From positions 29,578 to 93,577 of the forward strand of contig CALXIQ010000038.1 of the NCBI GenBank assembly GCA_944388405.1: a stretch of 64,000 bases of DNA, in the 5' to 3' direction. Below, one piece after another: positions 32,743 to 42,673 of the stretch. The DNA comes from an uncultured Ruminococcus sp. GTDB lineage: Bacteria > Bacillota > Clostridia > Oscillospirales > Ruminococcaceae. The notes beneath the pieces are model-generated. The model was not told the DNA's origin and searched no databases. It worked only from the letters and a program-made list of their open reading frames with translations. Made by a program: the position numbers and the translations under genes. Within the stretch, counting starts at the first letter, position 1, and the number at the start of each line of letters is the position of its first letter.

Positions 32743-32771
32743 TTGACTTGTACAACAAAATGTTGTACAAT
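32743..32771 (+). promoter_or_regulatory. Promoter with embedded palindromic operator for the zinc-ribbon genes
   Basis: TTGACT at 32743-32748, 17 bases, TACAAT at 32766-32771. A perfect palindrome with arms TTGTACAACA and TGTTGTACAA around AAA runs from 32748 to 32770, filling the spacer and the -10. A repressor bound there would block RNA polymerase. Confidence 0.7.
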
Positions 32772-32804
32772 AAATTTAAGAAAAAATAATGAGGGTGATT
32801 GATT

Positions 32805-33170
32805 ATGTATTGCAGAAACTGCGGAAAGCAAATGCCTGATGATGCGAATTTTTGTGCATCATGCGGAGCTTCACAAAATGATGAAATTAACCGTGAATTT
32901 TCAGGGCAGGTAACATTTAATAATGGTGAGTATAGTCAATCTAATCGTGTCCTTGAGCATATTGGTCAAGCGTTAATAATAATCGGAATTATTTTTGGAA
33001 TTACAACAGTATCATTTATTGGAAGCGAAGGTGCGATTTTTGATTTTAGTTCTTGGGATTATGAATATGGTGACGGAAAAACAGTAATAATGATACTTTC
33101 TATTTTAACAGTAATATCTCTTATAATAGGAATTAGCATCAAAAGTGCGACAAAATCAAGATTTAAATAA
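32805..33170 (+). CDS. Zinc-ribbon membrane protein (first of a tandem pair)
   Basis: A 121-residue protein. It starts with a zinc ribbon (MYCRNCGKQMPDDANFCASCG, two CxxC pairs), followed by a polar linker (residues 25-50) and two transmembrane segments (residues about 54-75 and 95-115). Proteins of this zinc_ribbon_2 type are common in Firmicutes but have no single function. ATG at 32805 has GAGGGTG seven bases before. The next gene repeats the layout, which points to duplication. Composition is more AT-rich than the neighbours, which hints at an accessory origin. Confidence 0.85.
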   Translation: MYCRNCGKQMPDDANFCASCGASQNDEINREFSGQVTFNNGEYSQSNRVLEHIGQALIIIGIIFGITTVSFIGSEGAIFDFSSWDYEYGDGKTVIMILSILTVISLIIGISIKSATKSRFK

Positions 33171-33208
33171 TAAAGCTTACAGTTTTAAAATCATAAGGGT
33201 GATTAATG

Positions 33209-33574
33209 ATGTTTTGCAGAAACTGCGGGAAGCAATTAGCCGATGACACAAAATTTTGTCCGTCGTGCGGCGCTCCGCAAAACAATGGTGTAAATTTCAG
33301 GTATTCAGAGAAACCACAGATTAATAATAAATCAAATTCTTCAAACAAAGGTTTTAAACGAGTCGGCATAACCTTAACTATATCTGGATTTGCTGCTTGG
33401 ATGCTCCTTCTTTTAATTCTTCGGCTGGTAATCGACAGAAAACCTTATAGGATGTTTAACTACACAAGCGATGAAGAAGAATTTATATTGATGTTTATCT
33501 CGCTCGCTTTTTTAACCATGCTTGCCGGAATCGGTTTAATAATAGCATATATCGTTAAGTCAAGAAAAAAGTGA
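33209..33574 (+). CDS. Zinc-ribbon membrane protein (second of a tandem pair)
   Basis: A 121-residue paralogue of the preceding gene: MFCRNCGKQLADDTKFCPSCG, a polar linker rich in Asn and Ser, and two transmembrane segments (about residues 52-72 and 93-113). GGGTG is seven bases before ATG 33209, the same spacing as in the first copy; an ATG three bases upstream is also possible. The ribbon is well conserved between copies while the remainder has diverged. It ends before a terminator and belongs to the same transcript. Confidence 0.84.
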   Translation: MFCRNCGKQLADDTKFCPSCGAPQNNGVNFRYSEKPQINNKSNSSNKGFKRVGITLTISGFAAWMLLLLILRLVIDRKPYRMFNYTSDEEEFILMFISLAFLTMLAGIGLIIAYIVKSRKK

Positions 33575-33660
33575 CCGATATCAAAAAAGCATTTATATGA
33601 AAACACAGCCTCCCACCGGACGTTACTGTCATACCCCAAACTAATATATCTAATCATTCA

Positions 33661-33690
33661 ACTCAGGGCGTAAATCACCCTGAGTTTTTT
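33661..33690 (+). terminator. Terminator of the zinc-ribbon genes
   Basis: ACTCAGGG and CCCTGAGT pair around CGTAAATCA, followed by a run of T residues. It separates these genes from lepA. Confidence 0.85.
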
Positions 33691-33702
33691 GCGCTCACAA
33701 AA

Positions 33703-33731
33703 TTGACAACCCCTTAAATCCATGCTATAAT
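33703..33731 (+). promoter_or_regulatory. Consensus promoter of lepA
   Basis: Perfect TTGACA (33703-33708), 17 bases, perfect TATAAT (33726-33731), 47 bases before the lepA start. Confidence 0.92.
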
Positions 33732-33777
33732 AACTATCATGGAAAAGTATGTGATTTTTTAAAGTAGGAGAATTTAG

Positions 33778-35580
33778 ATGAATCAGGAAAACATCCGCAA
33801 TTTCTGTATAATAGCTCATATAGACCACGGAAAATCCACCCTTGCCGACAGAATTCTGGAGCAGACCCAGACAGTTGCGCTGAGGGATATGGAAAATCAG
33901 CTGCTCGATAATATGGACATCGAGCGTGAGCGGGGAATAACTATCAAAGCCAGGGCGGTGCGCCTTAATTATCATGCCGACAACGGCCAGGATTATGTGT
34001 TCAATCTTATAGATACCCCTGGCCATGTGGACTTTAATTACGAGGTTTCACGTTCCCTTGCCGCCTGCGAGGGGGCGGTGCTGGTGGTTGACGCCTCTCA
34101 GGGTATCGAGGCTCAGACGCTGGCAAATACCTATCTTGCGCTGGAGCATGACCTGGAGATTCTTCCTGTGGTAAATAAAATAGACCTGCCCTCTGCCGAC
34201 CCCGAAAGAGTCTGCGCCGAGGTGGAAAATGTAATAGGAATCCCGGCAATGGACGCCCCCAGAGTTTCCGCAAAGCTGGGCACTAACATCCACGAAGTCC
34301 TTGAAAGAATTGTAACGGATGTGCCCTGTCCGTCGGGAGACGAAAATGAACCTTTGAAAGCTTTGATTTTCGACAGCTATTACGATTCCTATAAAGGGGT
34401 AATTGTTTTTGTCAGAGTAAAGGACGGCTCGGTAAAGGTGGGAGATACTATAAGGATGATGGCTACCGGCGCTGAGTTTCAGACTACCGAAATAGGCTAT
34501 ATGGGAGCTACAGACCTTGTTCCGGTGGGCGAGCTTCATGCCGGCGAGGTTGGATATATTGCCGCTTCCATTAAAAATATAGGCGACACCCGGGTGGGCG
34601 ATACGGTTACAAATGCCCATACCCCCTGCGACCAGCCTCTTGAGGGATATAAAAAGGTCAATCCTATGGTTTATTCGGGAATCTATCCCGCAGACGGAGC
34701 AAAGTATCCCGATTTGCGTGACGCACTGGAAAAGCTCAGGCTTAACGATGCGTCCCTTTCCTATGAGCCGGAAACGTCAATTGCGCTGGGATTCGGCTTC
34801 AGATGCGGTTTTTTAGGGCTGCTTCATATGGAGATAATTCAGGAGCGGCTTGAGAGGGAATATAATCTTGACATTATTACAACTGCTCCGTCGGTTATTT
34901 ATAAGGTAAATCTTACCGACGGTTCAACTGTGTATATTGACAACCCTACCAACTACCCCGACCCTGCCCTTATCGCTTCGGCTGAGGAGCCTGTGGTAAA
35001 GGCGGATATTCTTTCGCCGTCCGAGTATGTGGGAAATATAATGGAGCTTTGTCAGGACAGACGGGGAGTTTTCAAGAATATGACCTATCTTGACGAAACA
35101 AGAGTCGAGATGCATTACGAGCTTCCCTTAAACGAGATTGTTTACGACTTTTTTGACGCACTTAAATCCCGTACCAGAGGCTACGCTTCTTTTGATTATG
35201 AGATGAAGGGCTATGCCCCCAGCAAGCTTGTCAAGCTGGATATTCTCCTTAACGGCGAGGTGGTGGACGCCCTTTCGTTTATCGTTCACGTTGATAAGGC
35301 CTATGCCAGAGGCAGGAGGATAGCCGAAAAGCTTAAGGAAAATATCCCGAGACAGCTTTTCGAGGTGCCTATCCAGGCGGCTATAGGCGGTAAGATTATC
35401 GCAAGAGAAACCGTTAAGGCAATGCGCAAGGATGTGCTTGCAAAGTGCTACGGCGGAGATATTACACGTAAGAAGAAACTGCTTGAAAAGCAGAAAGAGG
35501 GTAAAAAGCGTATGCGTCAGCTGGGCTCGGTAGAGGTTCCGCAGGAAGCATTTATGTCGGTGCTTAAGCTGGACGAGTAG
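33778..35580 (+). CDS. lepA: Elongation factor 4 (LepA)
   Basis: A complete 600-residue translational GTPase. G1 is [14 protein letters not shown], switch [11 protein letters not shown]4 [10 protein letters not shown]; the C-terminal LepA-specific domain includes [13 protein letters not shown] and ends [23 protein letters not shown]. It is thought to act on stalled or mispositioned ribosomes. AGGAG is seven bases before the ATG. In many Firmicutes lepA is followed directly by hemW; here two small membrane protein genes lie between them. Confidence 0.98.
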   Translation: MNQENIRNFCIIAHIDHGKSTLADRILEQTQTVALRDMENQLLDNMDIERERGITIKARAVRLNYHADNGQDYVFNLIDTPGHVDFNYEVSRSLAACEGAVLVVDASQGIEAQTLANTYLALEHDLEILPVVNKIDLPSADPERVCAEVENVIGIPAMDAPRVSAKLGTNIHEVLERIVTDVPCPSGDENEPLKALIFDSYYDSYKGVIVFVRVKDGSVKVGDTIRMMATGAEFQTTEIGYMGATDLVPVGELHAGEVGYIAASIKNIGDTRVGDTVTNAHTPCDQPLEGYKKVNPMVYSGIYPADGAKYPDLRDALEKLRLNDASLSYEPETSIALGFGFRCGFLGLLHMEIIQERLEREYNLDIITTAPSVIYKVNLTDGSTVYIDNPTNYPDPALIASAEEPVVKADILSPSEYVGNIMELCQDRRGVFKNMTYLDETRVEMHYELPLNEIVYDFFDALKSRTRGYASFDYEMKGYAPSKLVKLDILLNGEVVDALSFIVHVDKAYARGRRIAEKLKENIPRQLFEVPIQAAIGGKIIARETVKAMRKDVLAKCYGGDITRKKKLLEKQKEGKKRMRQLGSVEVPQEAFMSVLKLDE

Positions 35581-35619
35581 CCAGTCCTGAGCTGTTTTGA
35601 CGATTAAAAGGTGAAAACA

Positions 35620-36099
35620 ATGGCTTTGCTTTTAAAGAACAAGAATATTTTTCATAAGCTTTCTCCGCTGTGGGCGGTTATAATAACGGCGGTGTATTTT
35701 TTCGGCTGCTGGTACGCTTATTTTTACAGCGCAAGCACCGAAATCGCTTACTATTTCAATACCTATGTAAAGTACGGGCTATGGATAGTTTACGAGGTGG
35801 TTTTCTTTTTTAGCTTCAGTGCAAATAATACGACCGAATTTGCACGTCATGTGTTGTATTATTTTTTAGCGGCGGCAGTAGGCGTGGCGGTTTTGTATTT
35901 TTGGATAGAAAGATTTTTTGAGCCGGATATGTCACAGGTCTATTGGCAGATAGTCTATTATTTCAGCGACAGCTATCATTTTGATATGTTCAGAACAATT
36001 ACCGTAAACGCAGTGGGTCTGGTGCTGTTCGGAGGAGTTTTCTGCGGGATAAAATACAACAAAAACAACGGCGCATGGCTTAAAAGGCGTATGCGCTGA
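35620..36099 (+). CDS. Small four-helix membrane protein, unknown
   Basis: A 159-residue hydrophobic protein with about four transmembrane segments (near residues 17-36, 50-70, 80-105 and 130-150) and aromatic-rich sequence (YFFGCWYAYFY). It ends in a basic tail (NNGAWLKRRMR). No family is recognised. ATG at 35620 has AAGGTG six bases before; the in-frame GTG at 35611 is part of that site. It lies 39 bases after lepA and before another membrane protein, so it is likely in the lepA-hemW transcript. Confidence 0.78.
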   Translation: MALLLKNKNIFHKLSPLWAVIITAVYFFGCWYAYFYSASTEIAYYFNTYVKYGLWIVYEVVFFFSFSANNTTEFARHVLYYFLAAAVGVAVLYFWIERFFEPDMSQVYWQIVYYFSDSYHFDMFRTITVNAVGLVLFGGVFCGIKYNKNNGAWLKRRMR

Positions 36100-36153
36100 G
36101 TCGCAGCTTAGGTTGTTTAACTTAAAACAGGTTGATTTAAGAAAGGATTCATT

Positions 36154-36624
36154 ATGAACGATTTGCACAAATCAATGAAATACTCGCTTATATTCGGCTT
36201 TGGGGGAGCCGTTTTGCTCCCTTTGCTTTATGAAGTATATGCAAATATGTCAAGAGGTTTTGCACTTTTTCTGCTGGTATGCTGGGTAGTTTTTGCGGGA
36301 ATAAAGTTCTCCCTGCTTAAATTCCGGGATGCGATGCTGGGAATTGCCGCCTGCGTTGCCTACAGCGGAATACTTGGGTTTATCTGTTATGTGGTGATAC
36401 ATCCTGCGGCTGTAAGGTTTATCGGAAGCAATTCGGTTTATTTTCAGCTGAGCCTTGAGGAGCAGATGTGGTTTGTGCTTTACGCCGCACTTATACTTCT
36501 CTGTATGTTTGTGGTGTGCTTTGTGAAATATGGCATATGCGCAGCCGTAAGGCATATAAGGGGCAACAATGAAAAGGCGGCGTCATATATCGAGGACGCC
36601 TTCAAGGACGACGACAGCAAATGA
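36154..36624 (+). CDS. Small membrane protein, unknown
   Basis: A 156-residue protein with about four or five transmembrane segments (residues 12-30, 35-55, 60-85, 103-130) and an acidic, hydrophilic tail (EDAFKDDDSK). No family is recognised. AAAGGA precedes the ATG. Its stop overlaps the hemW start by four bases (ATGA), so it is translationally coupled to hemW. Together with the preceding gene it looks like an insertion between lepA and hemW. Confidence 0.78.
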   Translation: MNDLHKSMKYSLIFGFGGAVLLPLLYEVYANMSRGFALFLLVCWVVFAGIKFSLLKFRDAMLGIAACVAYSGILGFICYVVIHPAAVRFIGSNSVYFQLSLEEQMWFVLYAALILLCMFVVCFVKYGICAAVRHIRGNNEKAASYIEDAFKDDDSK

Positions 36625-37724
36625 CGGGGCTTTACATACATGTTCCATTCTGTCTGAGAAAATGCCCCTACTGCGACTTTTACTCGGTGGTTTTCAGCGG
36701 GGAAGCCGCAGAAAAGTACACCGACGCAGTTATCAGGAATATAAACTCATGGCAGGGCAAGGGCGTAAGCGTTGACACTGTTTATTTCGGAGGAGGAACT
36801 CCATCGCTTCTGACGCCCCGGCAGGTGGGAAGAATACTTGAAGCGGCACACAAAAGCTTTAGTCTTGAGCAGCCGGAAATAACTATGGAGTGCAATCCCT
36901 CATCGTCGGCTTATGACAAGCTTTGCGCTTACAGGTCTGTGGGGGTAAACAGGCTGTCGTTCGGGGTACAGTCTGCCGATGATTGTCAGCTAAGGACCCT
37001 TGGCAGGCTTCACAATTTCCGGCAGGCGTGCGGTGCGGTGGAAGACGCAGTCAAAGCCGGATTTTTTAATATATCCTGCGATATAATGCTTGGGCTTTGC
37101 AATCAGACTGTCGATTTGCTCAGGAACAGCGTTGATAAAATAAGCAGTCTGCCCATAACCCATATTTCCGCTTATATGCTGAAAATTGAGGAAAACACCC
37201 CCTACAACTGCGAGGAAATAAAAAATTCCGTTGCTAACGACGAGGTCATAAGCGATATGTATCTTGAAACGGTGGAAATGCTTGAAAGCAAAGGCTTTAT
37301 GCAGTATGAAATCTCAAATTTCGCAAAGCCGGGATTTGAAAGCCGGCATAATCTTAAATACTGGCAGTGTGACGAATATATCGGCATCGGACCTGCCGCA
37401 CATTCGTTTTTCGGTGGACAGAGATATATGTGCCCCGACGATGTAAGCGCATTTGCGGCTAACAAATGGCAGTCAAAGCTTGTTACCGACGACGCTCCCG
37501 ACAAGCTGGAGGAATATGTAATGCTGGGGCTCAGGCTTACAGAGGGGATAACCCTTGAAAGGTTATCGCTGCTGGGCGGAGCCGAGTTTGCAAAAAAAGC
37601 GAACCAAACGGCAAACCTGTTGCAACGTCACGGGCTGTGCCGACTGGATGACGGCAGGATATTTCTTACACCTCGGGGTTTTCTTTTGTCCAACACGATT
37701 ATTTCACGTTTTCTCCAAGTATAA
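36621..37724 (+). CDS. hemW: HemW-like radical SAM heme chaperone
   Basis: A 367-residue radical SAM protein. The cluster motif CLRKCPYC is at residues 11-18 (CX3CX2C), preceded by the family GLYIHVPF start. YFGGGTPSLL, MECNPSS, RLSFGVQSADD and YEISNFAKPGFESRHNLKYW are HemW/HemN blocks. HemW inserts heme into proteins and is often misnamed coproporphyrinogen oxidase; true HemN has additional features not judged here. It shares the lepA transcript and overlaps the preceding membrane gene by four bases. Confidence 0.93.
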   Translation: MTGLYIHVPFCLRKCPYCDFYSVVFSGEAAEKYTDAVIRNINSWQGKGVSVDTVYFGGGTPSLLTPRQVGRILEAAHKSFSLEQPEITMECNPSSSAYDKLCAYRSVGVNRLSFGVQSADDCQLRTLGRLHNFRQACGAVEDAVKAGFFNISCDIMLGLCNQTVDLLRNSVDKISSLPITHISAYMLKIEENTPYNCEEIKNSVANDEVISDMYLETVEMLESKGFMQYEISNFAKPGFESRHNLKYWQCDEYIGIGPAAHSFFGGQRYMCPDDVSAFAANKWQSKLVTDDAPDKLEEYVMLGLRLTEGITLERLSLLGGAEFAKKANQTANLLQRHGLCRLDDGRIFLTPRGFLLSNTIISRFLQV

Positions 37725-37788
37725 TGGTTAATTTGTCTAAATATCGGTGTGAATTGTTGTGCAAATATACAATATGAATCAAGGCTTC

Positions 37789-37817
37789 TTGAACTTTTTG
37801 ACGAATAATGATAAAAT
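37789..37817 (+). promoter_or_regulatory. Likely promoter of the membrane-fusion lipoprotein gene
   Basis: TTGAAC at 37789-37794, 17 bases, TAAAAT at 37812-37817, about 135 bases before the start codon. Confidence 0.5.
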
Positions 37818-37951
37818 AAATGTAATCGAGGTAACTGCAACATTTCGGCAAAGGGCGGTACAGGCTTTACGAAACGGTTGTGACTGTATGGCTCTGACTT
37901 TTTGTCTGAGACGCAGATAAAAAGTCGGCTTTATTGTGATGGGAGTTTTTT

Positions 37952-38950
37952 ATGAAAAAGCTATTTGTGATTATTGCGGCGGCGGTAACGGCGTTCACCT
38001 GCGTTTCCTGCGGCAGCGAAGAAAATAACGAGGAGATAGTAGTCCCTATTCTTGAAACCAACGACGTGGAATACAGGACGGTAAAAGCTGAAATTTCTGA
38101 TGTTTCGGAAAAGTATTATCAGGAGGGAAGCTATGGCTATCCCTATTATGAATATGTAAAATTCAACGCAAGCGGTCAGATTGAAACTATAAACGTGGAA
38201 ACAAATGCCGAGGTAAAGGAGGGCGACCTGCTTTGTACCTTGAATACCGATGCAATTGAGGAACAGATTGAGGAAAAAGAGGTTTATCTCAATCAGGCGC
38301 AGAGAACCCTTGAAACCTTGCAGGCAAACAACGGCTCGTCAGACGAGATACGTTTTGCCGAGATTGATCTGGAGATTCAGCAGCTTGAATACGATCATCT
38401 GGTGGAATCACTGGAAGATTACAACGTGTATGCGCCCTGCGACGGGGTTTTTTCCTTTGAAACTGCGCCAGACCGCAGACAGGAGTTGAATGTTTATACA
38501 TATGTAAACGAGGGGCAGATTTTCGGATATGCCGTAGACAGATCCCAGGAATATCTGTGCTGTGAAGTTTATGAAAATCCCCTTACCAATGTAAACTTCG
38601 GTACTAAGGTTATTCTGGAGCAGGGAGTAAATACCTGCGACGCTACGGTGACCGATATAATCTATAACGAAAACGGCGAGTTTTCCACATATGTGTATGT
38701 TCTTACTCCCACAGACGACAGCGAGCTTCTGGACTTCGGAGAAATTCAAGTGTGCTTTGACGTTTATTCAAGGCTTGATACGGTTGTGGTTCCCACCGAG
38801 GCAGTAAAGACGGTAGGCGAACGCACCTTTGTGAATCTGCTTATTGATGGAGTAAAGGTGGAACAGGATGTAGAGCTTGGCATTGAGGACGGCGACGTGG
38901 TAGAGATAGTCAGCGGCCTGACGGGAGATGAGGAGCTTATTCTTAATTAA
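37952..38950 (+). CDS. HlyD/RND-type membrane-fusion lipoprotein
   Basis: A 332-residue exported protein with signal peptide MKKLFVIIAAAVTAFTCVSC; Cys20 (or Cys17) could be lipid-modified. A biotinyl-lipoyl-like barrel half (NASGQIETINVETNAEVKEGDLLC) leads into a coiled coil (EEQIEEKEVYLNQAQRTLETL, then EIDLEIQQLEYDHLVESLE), a returning half (VYAPCDGVFSF) and beta domains ending VVVPTEAVKTVGERTFVNLL, the adaptor fold of MacA and HlyD. Such adaptors normally pair with an ABC or RND transporter, but none is adjacent. Confidence 0.85.
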   Translation: MKKLFVIIAAAVTAFTCVSCGSEENNEEIVVPILETNDVEYRTVKAEISDVSEKYYQEGSYGYPYYEYVKFNASGQIETINVETNAEVKEGDLLCTLNTDAIEEQIEEKEVYLNQAQRTLETLQANNGSSDEIRFAEIDLEIQQLEYDHLVESLEDYNVYAPCDGVFSFETAPDRRQELNVYTYVNEGQIFGYAVDRSQEYLCCEVYENPLTNVNFGTKVILEQGVNTCDATVTDIIYNENGEFSTYVYVLTPTDDSELLDFGEIQVCFDVYSRLDTVVVPTEAVKTVGERTFVNLLIDGVKVEQDVELGIEDGDVVEIVSGLTGDEELILN

Positions 38951-39084
38951 ACCGCTTGATTTTTTAGATGAAATGATATAAAATATTTATGTGTGCCGAG
39001 AAAGTTTACAGTCGCACAGCCGTTAAGCTTGCGGTGTTTTGATGTAGAAACAAAAAAACGGAGAGTTTATTAGGAGGATTTCAG

Positions 39085-39951
39085 ATGAGGGACGTTTTAT
39101 CTAATATATGGGTGAAGCGCTGTGTTTCAATATTTAATGTAGCGTATTTTGCGGTAATTACATTGTTGACATATGCTACATTCCTTTACAGACTTGAGTT
39201 TGCCGAGGGAATGCAGGCGTCGTTTTTAGTGTTGTATGCCTTTGCAAGCCTGGTATTTCTGGTGCTGATGCTTTATACCAAAAATCAGCCCATTACAAAG
39301 ATACTCAGTATTCTGATGCTTCCGGTTGTTTTCTTTTTGATACTGTTTAACATGGGGCTTTGGGTGCTTATAATTCCGCCGTTTATTGTAGCTATAGTTA
39401 TGTTTTTTGCGGCAGACAACAATGAAACGGTAAAGGTTATAATGGGAACAATATATTTGCTGCTTTACGTTCTCGGAATTGTGGCTTATTTTGTGCTTAA
39501 TATGCTTTTTGTAGGCTCGTCAGTCGAAACGGTGCTGGATATGGATATGGACACCACAGGCAGCGTCTACAACTTGTACAGCGGACAGATGCAGAAGCTT
39601 TCGGAAGTCACAGACGAAAACAACTCCATCTCTCCCAACGGAAGATATAAGTTTTATCTTGTAGACGTTCAGGACAGCGATGAAGGCGCTGTTAAGATAT
39701 ATGTAGAGCCGTATGGCGAGGATATTCAGCTGAGATTTTTCACCCTCAGGCAGAAGGGAATCAGAAAGACGATAACCAATCAGGGCACAAGGGGAGTTGT
39801 TCCCGATGTGGGTTGGTCTGTAAGGACCTCCGAAAACGGCGACAGCGAGCTTGTGGTGCAGTATAGACTGACCGAGGGCGGCGAGCTTAAGCAGACTTCA
39901 GTTTCCAATATGCCTCAGAAGCAGTATCTTGAGTTCCTGGGAATATCCTAA
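39085..39951 (+). CDS. Membrane protein with extracytoplasmic C-terminal domain, unknown
   Basis: A 288-residue protein with about five transmembrane segments in residues 12-155 and a soluble C-terminal half (residues 156-288) containing NSISPNGRYKFYLVDVQDSDEG, which suggests a small beta-rich domain outside the membrane. No family is recognised. AGGAGG is upstream of the ATG. It follows the fusion lipoprotein gene by 134 bases on the same strand, so both may act at the envelope. A bidirectional terminator follows. Confidence 0.8.
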   Translation: MRDVLSNIWVKRCVSIFNVAYFAVITLLTYATFLYRLEFAEGMQASFLVLYAFASLVFLVLMLYTKNQPITKILSILMLPVVFFLILFNMGLWVLIIPPFIVAIVMFFAADNNETVKVIMGTIYLLLYVLGIVAYFVLNMLFVGSSVETVLDMDMDTTGSVYNLYSGQMQKLSEVTDENNSISPNGRYKFYLVDVQDSDEGAVKIYVEPYGEDIQLRFFTLRQKGIRKTITNQGTRGVVPDVGWSVRTSENGDSELVVQYRLTEGGELKQTSVSNMPQKQYLEFLGIS

Positions 39952-39987
39952 GTAATACAATAAAAATGCCGTATTTTCGGCAAAGCT

Positions 39988-40024
39988 ATAAAAAACGGGT
40001 AGTCATGTGACCACCCGTTTTTTG
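39988..40024. terminator. Bidirectional terminator between the membrane protein and the trp operon
   Basis: AAAAACGGGTAGTCA and TGACCACCCGTTTTTT pair around TG; A and T runs flank both sides, so it ends the trp operon on the minus strand as well. Confidence 0.9.
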
Positions 40025-40042
40025 CTGTTATAAGTATTGTTA

Positions 40043-40831
40043 TTACATCTGTGATTTCAGCGATTTTACCAGCTCTCCGATTTTTTCTGGTGCGTCCTTT
40101 CCGTACTGAGCAACAACGTCAACTACTGCGCTTCCGACTATGACCCCGTCGCAGTAGGAGGACATCTGTGCCGCTTGCTGTGGGTTGGAAATACCGAAGC
40201 CTATGCAGGCAGGACAGGTTATCTCGGGATCATTCAGCGGAGACAGAAGCTGAGCAAAATCGGTAGTAAATTCGCTTCTCTTTCCCGTAACGCCAAGGGA
40301 TGAGACCACATACAAAAAGCCCTTTGATTCTTTGGCGATCATTTTAACTCTTTCGTGCGAGGTAGGAGCTACCAGATTTATGGAGTATACTCCGTATTTG
40401 TCAGCGTAAGGCAGTATTTCATCGCGCTCTTCAAAGGGAAGATCGGGAACGATAACTCCGTCGATTTCACATTCGCTGCACAGTTTGAAAAACTTTTCGG
40501 TTCCGTATCTGAAAATCGTGTTTATATACATCATAAGAAGCAGCGGCTTGTCGCAGATTTTTCTGATGTTTTTTACCGAATTGAATATCATGTCCAGAGT
40601 GACGCCGTTTTTTAACGCCCTGAGACTTGCCATTTGTATCGTCGGGCCCTCGGCGATAGGGTCAGAGAAGGGAACTCCCAGCTCCACTATGTCAGAGCCG
40701 TTTTCAAACATTGAAAGCACGCATTTTTCTGTAGTTTCCATGTCCGGATCGCCTGCCGTTACAAAGGTGATAAGCGCCTTTTTATTTTCCTTTTTAAGCT
40801 GCTCAAAGCAGATGTCAATTCTATTCTTCAT
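40043..40831 (-). CDS. trpA: Tryptophan synthase alpha chain
   Basis: A 262-residue TIM barrel that cleaves indole-3-glycerol phosphate to indole for the beta subunit. The catalytic Glu is in [17 protein letters not shown], the second acid lies in [11 protein letters not shown], and [18 protein letters not shown] and [10 protein letters not shown] form the phosphate site. The start overlaps trpB by 11 bases, coupling production of the two subunits of the same complex. It is the last gene of the operon. Confidence 0.97.
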   Translation of the reverse strand: MKNRIDICFEQLKKENKKALITFVTAGDPDMETTEKCVLSMFENGSDIVELGVPFSDPIAEGPTIQMASLRALKNGVTLDMIFNSVKNIRKICDKPLLLMMYINTIFRYGTEKFFKLCSECEIDGVIVPDLPFEERDEILPYADKYGVYSINLVAPTSHERVKMIAKESKGFLYVVSSLGVTGKRSEFTTDFAQLLSPLNDPEITCPACIGFGISNPQQAAQMSSYCDGVIVGSAVVDVVAQYGKDAPEKIGELVKSLKSQM

Positions 40832-42011
40832 TTACTTCTACCTCCCTGTAACGAGCGACCGAATAAACATCCTTGTCGCCTCTTCCTGAAAGATTTATAA
40901 CCAGTATCTTATCTTTATCCATCTGCGGAGCAATTTTCATAGCCGCAGCAACGGCGTGTGAAGATTCAATAGCTGGAATAATGCCCTCTGTCCGCGACAG
41001 ATATTCAAAGGCGTTTACAGCCTCTTCGTCGGTAATGCTGACATAATCTGCACGGCCGATTGACCTAAGATAAGCGTGCTCGGGACCTACTCCGGGATAA
41101 TCAAGTCCCGCCGAAATTGAATAAACCGGGTCTATCTGACCGTATTCGTTTTGCAGAAACAGCGACTTCATGCCGTGGAAAATACCAAGAGTGCCCTTTG
41201 CCATAGTGGCGGCGTGCATACCGGTGTCAATGCCCCGTCCTGCGGCTTCCGCTCCTACCAGCCTTACCTGCTTATCTTCAATAAAGTTGTAGAAAGCCCC
41301 CATAGCGTTTGAGCCTCCGCCCACGCAGGCAACTACGCAGTCGGGAAGTCTGCCTTCCTTTTCAAGCAGCTGCGCTTTTATTTCCTCGGAGATTATTTTC
41401 TGAAAATCCCTGACCATTTGTGGGTAGGGGTGAGGTCCCATTACAGAACCTATGCAGTAAAAGGTGGTTTCCACATTTGTACACCAATCTCTGAAAGCTT
41501 CGTTGATGGCGTCCTTTAAGGTGGCGGTTCCGCTGTCCACAGCGTTGACCTTGGCGCCCAGCAGGTTCATTCGGTAAACGTTAAGGGACTGACGTCTGGT
41601 ATCTTCTGCACCCATGTATATTTCGCACTCAAGCCCGAACAATGCGCATACCGTAGCGGTTGCAACGCCGTGCTGACCGGCTCCGGTTTCGGCAATAATC
41701 CGCTTTTTGCCCATTCTTTTGGCAAGCAGGATCTGTCCTAAAACATTGTTTATTTTGTGGGAACCGGTGTGATTAAGGTCCTCGCGCTTTATATATATCT
41801 TTGCGCCGCCCAGATCTTCCGTCATTTTATGCGCATAGTAGAGCATTGACGGTCTGCCGGCATAATCTCTGTATAGCGTCTTAAGTTCACTGATAAACTC
41901 CGGATCGTTTTTATACTTTGAATAAGCCGCTTCCAGCTCATGAACGGCATTCATTACGGTTTCGGGAACATACTGTCCGCCGTATTCGCCGAATCTTCCG
42001 ATTTTGTTCAT
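40821..42011 (-). CDS. trpB: Tryptophan synthase beta chain
   Basis: A 396-residue TrpB1-type enzyme that condenses indole and serine. The PLP lysine is in [22 protein letters not shown] binds PLP phosphate, and [13 protein letters not shown] is a family block. ATG at 42011 has AGAGGG seven bases before; a longer frame start lacks that. It overlaps trpA by 11 bases and follows trpF by 40. Confidence 0.98.
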   Translation of the reverse strand: MNKIGRFGEYGGQYVPETVMNAVHELEAAYSKYKNDPEFISELKTLYRDYAGRPSMLYYAHKMTEDLGGAKIYIKREDLNHTGSHKINNVLGQILLAKRMGKKRIIAETGAGQHGVATATVCALFGLECEIYMGAEDTRRQSLNVYRMNLLGAKVNAVDSGTATLKDAINEAFRDWCTNVETTFYCIGSVMGPHPYPQMVRDFQKIISEEIKAQLLEKEGRLPDCVVACVGGGSNAMGAFYNFIEDKQVRLVGAEAAGRGIDTGMHAATMAKGTLGIFHGMKSLFLQNEYGQIDPVYSISAGLDYPGVGPEHAYLRSIGRADYVSITDEEAVNAFEYLSRTEGIIPAIESSHAVAAAMKIAPQMDKDKILVINLSGRGDKDVYSVARYREVEVNEE

Positions 42012-42051
42012 TGTTTTTCCCTCTTTCAAATATTGTTTAAAATTTGTAGTA

Positions 42052-42672
42052 TCAATCGCTGCTTCTGACAGCGTTTATAATATCACATATTTTCTTTTCA
42101 TCTTTAAAGCCGTCTGTTTCCACCGAGCTTGAAAAATCAACTCCGTATGGTCTGACTTGGTTTATCGCCTCGGCAATGTTTTGTGCGCTTAGTCCTCCGG
42201 CAAGGAAAAAAGGCTTTGTGATTTTCGCCCGCCTGATTATTTCAAGGTTTACCCGCTTGCCCGTTCCGCCGTAGTGGGATTGGGAATAGCTGTCGATAAC
42301 AAGCTTGTGCACAGGCAGCAGGCAGGCGGCTTGGATGTCGGCAGGCGTCTGAGTTCTCACCGCTTTCCATATCTCGCAGCCGCAGATTTTCATAAGCTTT
42401 GAAATATAGTCAATATCCTCATCGCCGTGAAGCTGTATAACGTCCAGCTTATCTGCGTACCGGTGGAGAATATTCTCAAGCGGTTCGTTTACAAAAACGC
42501 CTACTCGCTTTATATCTTTGTCAAGCCTGCCTTGCAGCTGTATGAAAGTGCTAAAGTCAACCGTTCGCTTAAAGCCGGGGGAAAGAATAAATCCCGCATA
42601 ATCGGGGCGGTATTTGTTTACATAAAGAATGTCGTCCATTCTTCGCATACCGCAGATTTTAATCTTTGTCAT
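42052..42672 (-). CDS. trpF: Phosphoribosylanthranilate isomerase
   Basis: A 206-residue TIM barrel. The catalytic cysteine is in [17 protein letters not shown] follows, and [12 protein letters not shown] with [10 protein letters not shown] form the phosphate site. It performs the Amadori rearrangement of phosphoribosylanthranilate. It begins one base after the trpC stop, so the two are coupled; trpF and trpC are separate genes here, not fused as in enterobacteria. Confidence 0.97.
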   Translation of the reverse strand: MTKIKICGMRRMDDILYVNKYRPDYAGFILSPGFKRTVDFSTFIQLQGRLDKDIKRVGVFVNEPLENILHRYADKLDVIQLHGDEDIDYISKLMKICGCEIWKAVRTQTPADIQAACLLPVHKLVIDSYSQSHYGGTGKRVNLEIIRRAKITKPFFLAGGLSAQNIAEAINQVRPYGVDFSSSVETDGFKDEKKICDIINAVRSSD

Positions 42673-42673
42673 A

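Noticed and set aside
36621..37724. Coproporphyrinogen III oxidase (HemN)
   Set aside because: Starts and context (lepA neighbour) fit HemW better; HemN-specific features were not identified.
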